DNA of 64,000 bases from JBDXHU01 sp039989475 (lineage in GTDB: Bacteria; Pseudomonadota; Gammaproteobacteria; Pseudomonadales; Halieaceae), in NCBI GenBank assembly GCA_039989475.1, contig JBDXHU010000002.1:496001-560000 (forward strand), given 5' to 3'. Below are positions 42,512 through 53,867 of the stretch, one piece after another; within the stretch, counting starts at the first letter, position 1, and every line of letters begins with the position of its first letter. The notes below the pieces were generated by a model. The model saw only the letters and a list, made by a program, of their open reading frames with translations. It ran no database searches and was not told the DNA's origin. The position numbers and the translations under genes are program-made.

Positions 42512-43189
42512 ATGAATCACAGCTGTAAATCGAAGAAGTACTTTTATTCCCTCATCAAGTCATGCCTGGGGGCATTGTTGTTCCTTGGGGCCTTGAGTGC
42601 GTCCGTGCTGGCGCAGGGCAGCAGGCCAGGCGACACCCCTGACACCATGGATATAACCGATCCCCCCGTGTTTCCCGGCTCGATCGACGTTCCCGGGCCC
42701 TTAAGTGAACAGGACAGGAACCTGGTTCTGGGCGCTTACCAGGGAGATCTTGCGAGGGTCGAGGTGCTGGTGGGCAAAGGGGCCAATGTGAACGTCCAGG
42801 ATCAGAAAAAGCGGACGCCACTGATATTTGCTGCCACCAATGGGCATACCTCGGTCGTTGAATTCCTCATTAGCAAGGGAGCTAAAGTGAACGCTCAGGA
42901 TAGCGGTGGCCGCAGCGCACTCTTGTATGCCGCCAAACGTTCCTTTAATGAGACCGCTGCACTCCTTATCGAGAAGGGTGCTGACATCAATGTCCAGAGC
43001 AAAAAGAAGGGCGTTAATGCGCTAATGCTCGCAGCCGTATGGGACAACGTGGAACTGGTGCAAATGCTGCTAAAACAGGGAGCCGATACCCAGCTCACGG
43101 ATATCTTTGGAAGGACCGCGAAAGTACTGGCAGAGAAAAAGGGTAATAAGGCAGTCGTTGATCTGCTGGCAGCTCCGGCTACGCCTTGA
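42512..43189 (+). CDS. Exported ankyrin-repeat protein
   Basis: 225 residues from ATG 42512, preceded by GGAAGGA. A longer open frame upstream runs through the terminator and is not coding. A signal peptide (about 1-35, ending SVLAQG) is followed by a short linker (PPVFPGSIDVPGP) and about five ankyrin repeats between 68 and 222 (RTPLIFAATNGHTSVVEFLI, LLIEKGADIN, LMLAAVWDNVELVQMLLKQG). Ankyrin stacks bind proteins, so it is probably a periplasmic or outer-surface interaction partner. It follows the large secreted protein but is separated from it by a strong terminator. Confidence 0.85.
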   Translation: MNHSCKSKKYFYSLIKSCLGALLFLGALSASVLAQGSRPGDTPDTMDITDPPVFPGSIDVPGPLSEQDRNLVLGAYQGDLARVEVLVGKGANVNVQDQKKRTPLIFAATNGHTSVVEFLISKGAKVNAQDSGGRSALLYAAKRSFNETAALLIEKGADINVQSKKKGVNALMLAAVWDNVELVQMLLKQGADTQLTDIFGRTAKVLAEKKGNKAVVDLLAAPATP

Positions 43190-43379
43190 AGCTGGCTAAG
43201 GCTCTCGTATCATGAATATAGTTATATTATGTTAAATTTATGGTCGCAAGCACAGCAGCGCCGGAATAGAGCTGTGAACCAGTCCTCAGTCTATAAATCA
43301 GGAATTGGGCAAATAAGCGACACTGTGGTAAAAACCTGAAGCGACTTCGTTTCTCTTCATTGCAGCTCAAGGACGCCTG

Positions 43380-44306
43380 ATGAATCTGCTGTCTTCGCCA
43401 CGGGCCCAAATCCTGTCCTTACTACTGGGCCTGGGACTTGCGCTGTGGGTGGGTGTATACGCGGTGCTGACCCTAAGCGTATACCCCGCATTTGAACGCT
43501 ATGAGTACCAGTTGGCGGCGTCAGAAGTGGCTCGGGTTGAGCAAGCCATCGACGGGCAGTTGGATTTGCTACAACTTATTAATCGTGAGTATTCGGCGTG
43601 GGACGACATGCAGCGCTACGCGCGCGACCCCGAATCCATGCCCGGCTTTATCGCTAGAGAAATGTACCAGGATTATTGGTGGCCTGTGGGCATTGAACTG
43701 CTATTGATACTCGACCTGGATGGAGGACTCAGGTGGGGCATGCTGACGGAGGTGGGGGGGCCCGGGCCAGTAACACTCGATGATCTTGTCCTGGGCCTGT
43801 TCACCAGTAACCCTTTATTGACATCGCACGCAGGTGTCCACAGCCACACCCGGGGACTGATCGACACCCCGGCGGGCCTGCTGATGATAGTTTCCTCTCC
43901 TATTACCAGTTCTGATGGCTCTGGTCCGGTTACAGGTAGTTTCATCGTTGGACGCACCCTGAGCGCTGTGCATCTTGAGGCACTGGGTAAATCAGCTGAT
44001 GCCAGAGTTACAATGTATTTCCTGGCGGACCCCGGGGTAACAGCCCAGGTGCGGGATATACCGAATAAGCTCGATGCATCGGGACAGAATTTCTTCCTGC
44101 GAAAGTCGGGAGACTCACAATATATGCTGAGCCAATTGCGCGATCTGTACGGCGATGCTGCTGCCGTGGTCCAGACCTCCACCGACAGGGCCAGCAGGGC
44201 TAACGGGAAGGACGCCATCAATTTCGCAATTGGATACCTGGCCCTGGCTATCGCCGGTTTTCTGTTTATCGCCTGGTGGCTGCTCAGTGCCTGGCGCGAG
44301 CGCTAG
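43380..44306 (+). CDS. CHASE4-domain membrane protein without output domain
   Basis: 308 residues. A membrane helix (about 10-33) is followed by a periplasmic CHASE4 sensor (about 45-200; NREYSAWDDMQRYA, PVGIELLLILDLDGGLRWG, then GLIDTPAGLLMIVSSPI) and a second helix (about 282-302). The protein then stops at SAWRER. CHASE4 normally feeds a cytosolic GGDEF, EAL or kinase domain, which is missing here. AAGGA lies 7 nt before the ATG. A GGDEF remnant lies just downstream on the other strand. It may be a degenerate sensor or work with a partner. Confidence 0.8.
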   Translation: MNLLSSPRAQILSLLLGLGLALWVGVYAVLTLSVYPAFERYEYQLAASEVARVEQAIDGQLDLLQLINREYSAWDDMQRYARDPESMPGFIAREMYQDYWWPVGIELLLILDLDGGLRWGMLTEVGGPGPVTLDDLVLGLFTSNPLLTSHAGVHSHTRGLIDTPAGLLMIVSSPITSSDGSGPVTGSFIVGRTLSAVHLEALGKSADARVTMYFLADPGVTAQVRDIPNKLDASGQNFFLRKSGDSQYMLSQLRDLYGDAAAVVQTSTDRASRANGKDAINFAIGYLALAIAGFLFIAWWLLSAWRER

Positions 44307-44335
44307 GTAGATTCCACGCTGGCCTTAAGCAGGAC

Positions 44336-44446
44336 TCAGGCCGCGACCAGCCCGGCTCGAGAACAGTTCCTGCCCTCAGCCTTGGCGTCATAGAGTTTCT
44401 CATCGGCTAGCCTGGGCTGCTGCGCCGTCTCCATCTTAGCTACCCC
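44336..44446 (-). pseudogene. Remnant of a GGDEF (diguanylate cyclase) domain C-terminus
   Basis: On the minus strand 37 codons read GVAKMETAQQPRLADEKLYD followed by AKAEGRN, then a short tail and a stop at 44336. This is the conserved end of GGDEF domains (IGVA, then ADEALYRAKAEGRN). The GGDEF active site and everything before it are missing. It directly follows the antiporter stop codon on the same strand and lies 30 bp from the CHASE4 gene's end. It is a deletion relic rather than a gene. Confidence 0.75.
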
Positions 44447-44456
44447 GCAAGGACAC

Positions 44457-45629
44457 TCAATCGCGGCGCAGGCGGTCGGTAATAGCGATCGGCGTCGGGT
44501 AGTTGAGTACCACTATGTAGGAGGACACGACGAAGGTGAGAATGGTCGTGGCCTGGATGAGCAGGGAGGCCTGGCTACTGATCAGGGCGCCACTGGCCGC
44601 GACATAGGCGATAAGTAGTGAAAACTCACTGGCCTGGCCGAGGCGAAAGCCGAGATCCCAGGCCAGGATCCGCTTCTCACTGACACCCTTAAGCAAGAAA
44701 CGGTAGCTGACCGGCTTCAGAGTCAATACCAGGGACGCCAGGACTACCGCCGGAACCGCCACCTCCATGAGCAGCCCAAGGTTGAAGCGTGCGCCCACGG
44801 AGAAGAAGAACAAGACCAGGAAAAAGTCCCGCAAGGGCTTGAGGTTAACAGCGATATATTGGGAGATGGGGCTGGTGGCGATGGTAATGCCGGCAATAAA
44901 GGCCCCGATTTCCGCCGACAGGCCCAGGGCCCCGGCGGCCTCGGCCAGGCCCAGGCACCAACCCAGGGCGAGCAGGAAAATGTACTCGTGAAAATGGTCA
45001 AAGCGCGTGATAAGCGGCAGCAGTATAAAGCGAACCACCAACAGGGCAGCGCCCAGCAGCAGCGGCAAGCTCAAGAGTATTTGCAGAATACCAGGCGTCT
45101 CTGTACCGCTGGGATCGCTGGCACTGAGCAACAACATCAGCACGATAATGGCTAGCAAGTCTTGCAGTAGCAACAGGCCAATCATCAGGTCACCGATATG
45201 GCGGTGATGCAAGACGGTGGTGGGTAAGAGCTTTATGCCGATAATGGTGGAGGAAAACATCATGGCAGCGCCAATGACCAGCGCATCGAAGCGGGAGAAG
45301 CCGAACAGGCTCGCCACCGAAAAACCCAGCAGCAGGAAGAGGGCGGATGAAATGACCGCCACCACCGTTGATTTGCGCAGGGTAGACCACAGCGCCTGGG
45401 GTTGCATATCCAGGCCCAGCAGAAATAGCAGGAATATAATGCCGACGTGGGATATATCTGAAAGCAATTTGACGTCGCTTACCATGCTCAGCCCATAAGG
45501 ACCCATGGCTGCGCCCAGCACGATATAAGCAATGATCAGCGGTTGCCGTGTGTACAGTGCCACCGAAGCCAACACGGCGGCACCGGTAAAGATGAGAAAG
45601 AAGGAAAATGTGATGGAGCTGACATCCAT
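44457..45629 (-). CDS. CPA2 family cation/proton antiporter, no RCK domain
   Basis: 390 residues with about 12 membrane helices. It begins with LIIAYIVLGAAMGPYGL and FLLFLLGLDMQP and carries the FSSTIIGIKLLP and LLQDLLAII segments of KefB/YbaL-type antiporters. Members exchange K+ or Na+ for protons across the inner membrane. KefB and YbaL go on into a cytosolic RCK (TrkA-N) domain after the transmembrane part; here the protein ends at TDRLRRD. Short CPA2 proteins do exist, so truncation is possible but not proven. The GGDEF remnant starts 11 bp past the stop. Confidence 0.85.
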   Translation of the reverse strand: MDVSSITFSFFLIFTGAAVLASVALYTRQPLIIAYIVLGAAMGPYGLSMVSDVKLLSDISHVGIIFLLFLLGLDMQPQALWSTLRKSTVVAVISSALFLLLGFSVASLFGFSRFDALVIGAAMMFSSTIIGIKLLPTTVLHHRHIGDLMIGLLLLQDLLAIIVLMLLLSASDPSGTETPGILQILLSLPLLLGAALLVVRFILLPLITRFDHFHEYIFLLALGWCLGLAEAAGALGLSAEIGAFIAGITIATSPISQYIAVNLKPLRDFFLVLFFFSVGARFNLGLLMEVAVPAVVLASLVLTLKPVSYRFLLKGVSEKRILAWDLGFRLGQASEFSLLIAYVAASGALISSQASLLIQATTILTFVVSSYIVVLNYPTPIAITDRLRRD

Positions 45630-45644
45630 GGAAGGATTATAGCG

Positions 45645-46079
45645 CTAGCGTCGGCGGAATAGGGGTTCCGCCTGAATCATATCGGCCTGGTAGGACTCGC
45701 TGAACTCCCTGAGGCTGGGTAAGCACTCTTCCAGGCTGGAGTCATCAGCAAACTCAAAGGCATCAAAGCCGCAGCGCTGCAGGTAGCCCAGCTGGTCACG
45801 AATGAAACCACCTACCGCCCGAATCTCTCCCCGGTACCCGCGCTGGCGTAGCTCCCTGGCATAGGAAAAACCGCGGCCGTCAGTGAACACCGGGAAATTA
45901 ATCGCGATCACTTCGATTCCGGCCAGGTCGGCTTCCAGCGCCGAAGGCGGCTGGTCTGGCTGCAGCACTACGCCTGTGGCCGTGCCATTGGCGGCTACAG
46001 CGTTGAATTCGTCGAGATCCAGCAGCGAGCCCTGCCAGCTATCCTCGACAACCGCGCCATCCTTAATCAGCTTTGGCAT
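45645..46079 (-). CDS. DUF934 family protein linked to sulfite reduction
   Basis: 144 residues. DUF934 proteins are nearly always encoded directly after the cysI-type sulfite reductase in proteobacteria such as Pseudomonas, and are presumed to assist it. Motifs are FPVFTDGRGFSYARELRQRGYRGEIRAVG (in pieces) and GFDAFEF. The start overlaps cysI by 17 bp, supporting coupling. The biochemical role is unknown. Confidence 0.9.
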   Translation of the reverse strand: MPKLIKDGAVVEDSWQGSLLDLDEFNAVAANGTATGVVLQPDQPPSALEADLAGIEVIAINFPVFTDGRGFSYARELRQRGYRGEIRAVGGFIRDQLGYLQRCGFDAFEFADDSSLEECLPSLREFSESYQADMIQAEPLFRRR

Positions 46080-47730
46080 AGGCGTTTTCCTTGAAGGGGT
46101 CCAGTCCCACCCGGCGATAGGTATCGAGAAAGTTCTCGTCTTCTGTGCGCAGGGCTAGATAAGTAGAGAGTATATTCTCTACCACCTCCGGCATTAATTC
46201 CTGTTTGAAGGAAGGGCCGAGAATCTTGCCAATAGATGCTTCTTTGCCCTGGTCTCCTCCCAGGCTCACCTGGTAAAACTCTTCGCCTTTCTTGTCGACG
46301 CCGAGGATTCCGATATGGCCAATATGGTGGTGCCCACAGGCATTCATGCAGCCGGAAATATTGATATCAAGCGGACCGAGGTCATACATGTAGTCCAGGT
46401 TGTCAAAGCGCTCCTGGATGGCTTCAGCCACCGGGATGGACTTGGCATTAGCCAGCGAACAGTAATCGCCGCCCGGGCAGCAAATCATATCCGTGAGATA
46501 CCCAATATTAGGCGTCGCCAGGCCAAGCGCATCCAGCTTTTTCCATAGCTCCAACAGCTCGCCTGTCTCCACATCCGCCAACACCAGGTTCTGCTGGTGG
46601 GTGGTACGAATCTCACCGAAGGAGTACCGGTCCGCCAACTCCGCCACCGCTTCCATTTGTCGGTCGCTGATATCTCCGGGCGCATAACCCGTTCCCTTAA
46701 GGGACAGGTTGACTATTCTGTAGCCGGGCACCTGGTGGGGCAGAGTGTTGCGCTCATACCAATTGGCGAACTTCTGCTCGGTGTCCAATGTTGCCTGCAG
46801 CTCGCTGCCGGCGGCAGATTCTTCAAATTCGCGATAGGCCGGTCGGGTAAAGAAAGACGCTGCTCGCGAAATCTCATGTTCAGTAAGCGTATTGGGGCCG
46901 TCCTTGATAGCGGCCCATTCCTGCTGCAGTCGTTCACTAAAGGCCTCAACCCCCATGGCCTTGACCAGGATTTTGATACGCGCCTTGTACTTGTTATCCC
47001 GGCGGCCAAGCTGGTTGTAAACCCGCAAAATGGCTTCGAGATAGGTCAACAGGTGTTTTTTCTCCAGCCACTCGCAGACCACCTTGCCAATAACCGGGGT
47101 GCGACCAAGGCCGCCACCGACCAGCACCTTGAAGCCGATCTCACCGCTGTCCGGGTGTGGTACCAGTTCGAGCCCAATATCGTGGGCGTGGATCGCGGCG
47201 CGGTCGGTCTCTGAGCCGCACACGGCGATCTTGAACTTGCGCGGGAGGAATGCGAACTCAGGGTGCAGGGTGGACCACTGGCGAATGATCTCGCACCAGG
47301 GCCGTGGGTCTTCCAGTTCGTCTGTAGCGACGCCGGCAAACTGGTCGGTGGTGGTGTTGCGGATGCAATTGCCGCTGGTCTGGATGGCGTGCATTTGCAC
47401 GGTGGCGAGTTCCGCCAGGATATCGGGCACTTCGGCCAGCTCCGGCCAGTTCAGCTGCATATTCTGGCGGGTAGAGATGTGCGCATAACCCTTGTCGTAA
47501 TGTCGTGAAATTTCTGCCAGCTTGCGCAGCTGCGCGCTATTCAGCAATCCGTAGGGAATCGCTATACGCAGCATTGGCGCCAGCCGCTGCACGTAGAGAC
47601 CGTTCTGGAGGCGCAGCGGCAGGAATTCGCTCTCGGCAATCTCTCCGGCCAGATAGCGGTGGGTCTGGTCGCGGTATTGCGAAACGCGCTCATCAACTAG
47701 GCGCTGGTCAATTTCGTCGTATACGTACAT
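46063..47730 (-). CDS. cysI: Sulfite/nitrite reductase hemoprotein
   Basis: 555 residues. The enzyme holds siroheme coupled to a [4Fe-4S] cluster and reduces sulfite to sulfide for cysteine synthesis. Cluster ligands are in CCPGGDYC (about 418-425) and SGCMNACGHHHIGH (about 461-465). ISTRQNMQLNW and TTDQFAGV are conserved substrate-side motifs. No cysJ flavoprotein is nearby; this CysI-DUF934 type is thought to use another electron donor. A weak promoter lies at 47757-47784. Confidence 0.92.
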   Translation of the reverse strand: MYVYDEIDQRLVDERVSQYRDQTHRYLAGEIAESEFLPLRLQNGLYVQRLAPMLRIAIPYGLLNSAQLRKLAEISRHYDKGYAHISTRQNMQLNWPELAEVPDILAELATVQMHAIQTSGNCIRNTTTDQFAGVATDELEDPRPWCEIIRQWSTLHPEFAFLPRKFKIAVCGSETDRAAIHAHDIGLELVPHPDSGEIGFKVLVGGGLGRTPVIGKVVCEWLEKKHLLTYLEAILRVYNQLGRRDNKYKARIKILVKAMGVEAFSERLQQEWAAIKDGPNTLTEHEISRAASFFTRPAYREFEESAAGSELQATLDTEQKFANWYERNTLPHQVPGYRIVNLSLKGTGYAPGDISDRQMEAVAELADRYSFGEIRTTHQQNLVLADVETGELLELWKKLDALGLATPNIGYLTDMICCPGGDYCSLANAKSIPVAEAIQERFDNLDYMYDLGPLDINISGCMNACGHHHIGHIGILGVDKKGEEFYQVSLGGDQGKEASIGKILGPSFKQELMPEVVENILSTYLALRTEDENFLDTYRRVGLDPFKENAYAKAD

Positions 47731-47756
47731 GGGCTACAACCTTAGAGGGCGGCGCT

Positions 47757-47784
47757 ACCATAGCAAAATTCGCGGAGGCGTAAA
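47757..47784 (-). promoter_or_regulatory. Candidate sigma70 promoter for cysI
   Basis: On the minus strand TTTACG (47784-47779) and TATGGT (47762-47757) are separated by 16 bp, each matching at 4 of 6 positions. They lie about 30 bp before the cysI start codon. Confidence 0.35.
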
Positions 47785-47820
47785 ATGGTCTAAAAATTCT
47801 AAGCTTATGAAAATTGTTGC

Positions 47821-47829
47821 TGTTATAAT
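47821..47829 (+). promoter_or_regulatory. Extended -10 promoter for the 41-residue gene
   Basis: TGTTATAAT is a perfect extended -10 (TGnTATAAT) located 35 bp before the small gene's ATG. No good -35 hexamer is seen at the usual distance, which extended -10 promoters can tolerate. Confidence 0.6.
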
Positions 47830-47863
47830 CCGCGCCGATTGACACTAACAGGGGAAACAGATC

Positions 47864-47989
47864 ATGTCCGAACACACCCAGGCTGACAAGGATTCCGGTG
47901 ATGGCATGGCCGACGCTGTGGCCGCCACTGCAGTCATCGCTGTAGTAATCGCCGCGGTGGTTTACTGGCTTGCGGGTATGCCCGCCTGA
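47864..47989 (+). CDS. 41-residue single-pass membrane protein
   Basis: The sequence starts MSEHTQADKDSGDGMADAV and continues into one hydrophobic helix (about 17-38, ending VVYWLAGMPA). The N-terminus is acidic and hydrophilic. A good Shine-Dalgarno (AGGGGAAA) and a perfect extended -10 precede it, which makes it more than a chance frame. The gene is divergent from cysI and ends 3 bp from the convergent DUF2970 gene. No family is recognised. Confidence 0.65.
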   Translation: MSEHTQADKDSGDGMADAVAATAVIAVVIAAVVYWLAGMPA

Positions 47990-47992
47990 GCC

Positions 47993-48244
47993 CTAGCGGG
48001 CATTTTCCAGCACCGTACTCACTACCATGTATACCGCGCCGACAAAAAGCGCGGTGAACACCACGCCCGCCACTATAAAGTTTATAAACTTTCCTTCCTT
48101 GAAGTCTCGCTCCCGATTTTTGCTACTCTGCACGCCAAAAGCTGCCGCCAGCACGCTACCCACGATTTGCACGGGGTTGAGACGCGGCTCGTCAGCTCCT
48201 TGATCAGCTGAGAGAGGCTGCTGCTCTTTTTCCTGCTCAGTCAT
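47993..48244 (-). CDS. DUF2970 family small membrane protein
   Basis: 83 residues. The motif VGSVLAAAFGVQSSKNRERDFKEGK followed by a single membrane helix (FIVAGVVFTALFVGAVYMVV) is the DUF2970 signature, seen here in pieces. The N-terminal 25 residues are polar. The function is unknown. It starts 36 bp after metH on the same strand and may be co-transcribed with it. Confidence 0.85.
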   Translation of the reverse strand: MTEQEKEQQPLSADQGADEPRLNPVQIVGSVLAAAFGVQSSKNRERDFKEGKFINFIVAGVVFTALFVGAVYMVVSTVLENAR

Positions 48245-48280
48245 AGTCGTGCTCCAGGCCGCAAGTGAAGGCTGTCCAAT

Positions 48281-51961
<3,681 letters not shown>

Positions 51962-52007
51962 GTTCCGGTATTGGGGGCTTTGAGGGCGCTTATGCTAGCA
52001 GAGCCCC

Positions 52008-52039
52008 ATATCTATATCAAAATAAATTGATATAGATAT
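52008..52039. promoter_or_regulatory. Perfect 13-bp inverted repeat in the metH/nfuA divergent region
   Basis: ATATCTATATCAA (52008-52020) and TTGATATAGATAT (52027-52039) are exact inverted copies separated by AATAAA. The site lies 47-78 bp before the metH start codon, where an operator would overlap the promoter. A dimeric repressor is the likely reader. ArsR-type SahR regulators control methionine-cycle genes in many proteobacteria, but I cannot confirm their motif from memory. Confidence 0.7.
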
Positions 52040-52155
52040 GAATGACCCAGGGTCCTGGCGGTTCAATAGAGCAAAACTGATGGAATACTCGCCATCCAAC
52101 GCGCACTACCGTAGAATACCCGACTAATTTACTCGGATAGCTGGACTGTAGCGTA

Positions 52156-52731
52156 ATGGTAACGATCACCGAATCTGCCCAGGATTACCTGGCCGAACTT
52201 CTTTCCAACCAGGAAGACGCCCTGGGAGTGCGCGTGTTTATAAACCAGCCAGGCACGCCGCGGGCGGAGACCTGTATTGCCTACTGCAGGGAAGGCGATC
52301 TTGCTGAGGATGATGAACAGGTCAAGTTCGATAAGTTCACGGCCTGGTTTGAAGGCCGCAGCCTGCCGTTCCTGGAAGATGCCCTGGTTGATTACGCCAA
52401 GGACCGCATGGGTGGCCAGCTAACCATCAAGGCACCGAATTCCAAGATGCCCCAGGTGGATGAGGGCAGCCCCATTGAAGATCGCATTAACTATGTGCTC
52501 TACAACGAGGTTAACCCGGCGCTGGCAGCACATGGCGGCGAAGTATCCCTGATCGAAGTGACCGATGACCAGTTTGCTATCCTGCAATTTGGTGGCGGCT
52601 GCCAGGGCTGTGGCATGGTAGACGCCACCCTCAAGGATGGCGTTGAGAAGACCTTGCTGGAACAACTGCCGCAGCTGGCCGGCGTGCGCGATATGACCGA
52701 CCACTCTGATCGCAGCAACGCCTATTACTAG
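52156..52731 (+). CDS. nfuA: Fe/S biogenesis protein NfuA
   Basis: 191 residues. The N-terminal half is a degenerate A-type (HesB-like) domain lacking its cysteines. The C-terminal Nfu domain holds the cluster ligands in GGGCQGCGMVDATLKDGVE (about C149 and C152). NfuA is a scaffold and carrier of [4Fe-4S] clusters under stress. The C-terminus GVRDMTDHSDRSNAYY is characteristic. It is divergent from metH and ends 6 bp from the convergent aroF-like gene. Confidence 0.95.
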   Translation: MVTITESAQDYLAELLSNQEDALGVRVFINQPGTPRAETCIAYCREGDLAEDDEQVKFDKFTAWFEGRSLPFLEDALVDYAKDRMGGQLTIKAPNSKMPQVDEGSPIEDRINYVLYNEVNPALAAHGGEVSLIEVTDDQFAILQFGGGCQGCGMVDATLKDGVEKTLLEQLPQLAGVRDMTDHSDRSNAYY

Positions 52732-52737
52732 GGCTCA

Positions 52738-53805
52738 CTAACGATTGGGCAGTACGTCCTTGAGCCGGTCACGCATGGCCCGTATGGCGGTTTCCGTGGT
52801 TTCCCAGTCAATACAGCCGTCGGTTACCGACACACCGTACTGCAAATCCGCCAGGTTATCGGGTATCGACTGATTCCCGGCACCGATGTTGCTCTCTATC
52901 ATCAAGCCCAGGATCGAGCGATTGCCCTCCAGTACCTGGTTGGAGATGTTGTCCATCACCAGGGGCTGTAATTCCGGGTTCTTGCTGGAATTGGCGTGGG
53001 AGCAGTCAACCATGATATTGGCCGTCACACCGGCTTTTTCCAATTCAGCCTCACACAGGATGATATGTACTGAATCGTAGTTGGGTCCCTGGGAGCCACC
53101 ACGCAAAACGATATGTCCGTAAGGGTTGCCCGTGGTGCGCGTTACCGCCACCTGTCCGGCCGGGTTGATGCCCAGGAAGCGGTGCGGGTTCGATACCGAT
53201 TGCAGGGCGTTGATCGCCACCTGCAAGCCCCCGTCCGTGCCATTCTTGAAACCGACCGCGGAGGACAAACCGCTCGCCATTTCACGGTGAGTCTGTGATT
53301 CCGTGGTGCGCGCCCCGATTGCTGACCAGCTGATACAGTCAGCCAGGTATTGGGGTGAGATCGGGTCCAGGGCCTCGGTTGAGGTGGGCAGCCCAAGCTC
53401 GAGAATATCCAGCATCAGCTTGCGGCCAATATGCAGGCCTTCCTCGATCTTGAAAGAGTCGTTCAGGTGCGGGTCGTTGATCAGGCCCTTCCAGCCCACT
53501 GTGGTGCGGGGTTTCTCGAAGTAGACACGCATCACCAGGTAAAGGGTATCTGATACCTCATCTGCCAGCGCCTTGAGGCGTCGCGCATAGTCCATGGCGG
53601 CATCCACATCGTGGATGGAGCAGGGGCCTACCACCAGGAACATACGATGATCCTTGCGATCGAGGATATCGCGTATCACCTGCCGGCTTTCTGCCAACGC
53701 GGTCTTGGCCGTATCGCTCAGCGGGACTTCCTGCTTCAAGCCTTCCGGCGTCACGAGGACGTCATAGCCCTCGACGTTTACATTGTCTACTCGTGCCTGT
53801 GTCAT
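52738..53805 (-). CDS. aroF: 3-deoxy-7-phosphoheptulonate (DAHP) synthase, AroF-like
   Basis: 355 residues. The enzyme joins phosphoenolpyruvate and erythrose 4-phosphate in the first step of aromatic synthesis. GPCSIHD (about 60-66), RVYFEKPRTTVGWKGL, GARTTESQTHREMASGL and VDCSHANSSK are diagnostic of type I-alpha enzymes. NPHRFLGINPAGQVA and TEALDPISPQYL favour the tyrosine- or tryptophan-sensitive AroF/AroH type over AroG. The precise feedback effector is an inference. Confidence 0.92.
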   Translation of the reverse strand: MTQARVDNVNVEGYDVLVTPEGLKQEVPLSDTAKTALAESRQVIRDILDRKDHRMFLVVGPCSIHDVDAAMDYARRLKALADEVSDTLYLVMRVYFEKPRTTVGWKGLINDPHLNDSFKIEEGLHIGRKLMLDILELGLPTSTEALDPISPQYLADCISWSAIGARTTESQTHREMASGLSSAVGFKNGTDGGLQVAINALQSVSNPHRFLGINPAGQVAVTRTTGNPYGHIVLRGGSQGPNYDSVHIILCEAELEKAGVTANIMVDCSHANSSKNPELQPLVMDNISNQVLEGNRSILGLMIESNIGAGNQSIPDNLADLQYGVSVTDGCIDWETTETAIRAMRDRLKDVLPNR

Positions 53806-53867
53806 GATTTCCAGCTCTTTCGGGAGCGCGCTATTCTATAGAAAACTCGCGGGTTAGAATACCGCTC

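Noticed and set aside
46597..47214. 205-codon plus-strand frame opposite cysI
   Set aside because: It is an antisense shadow with no recognisable domain.
51962..52155. SAM or cobalamin riboswitch in the metH leader
   Set aside because: The 194-bp divergent region is too short and lacks the conserved cores. The inverted repeat is better explained as an operator.
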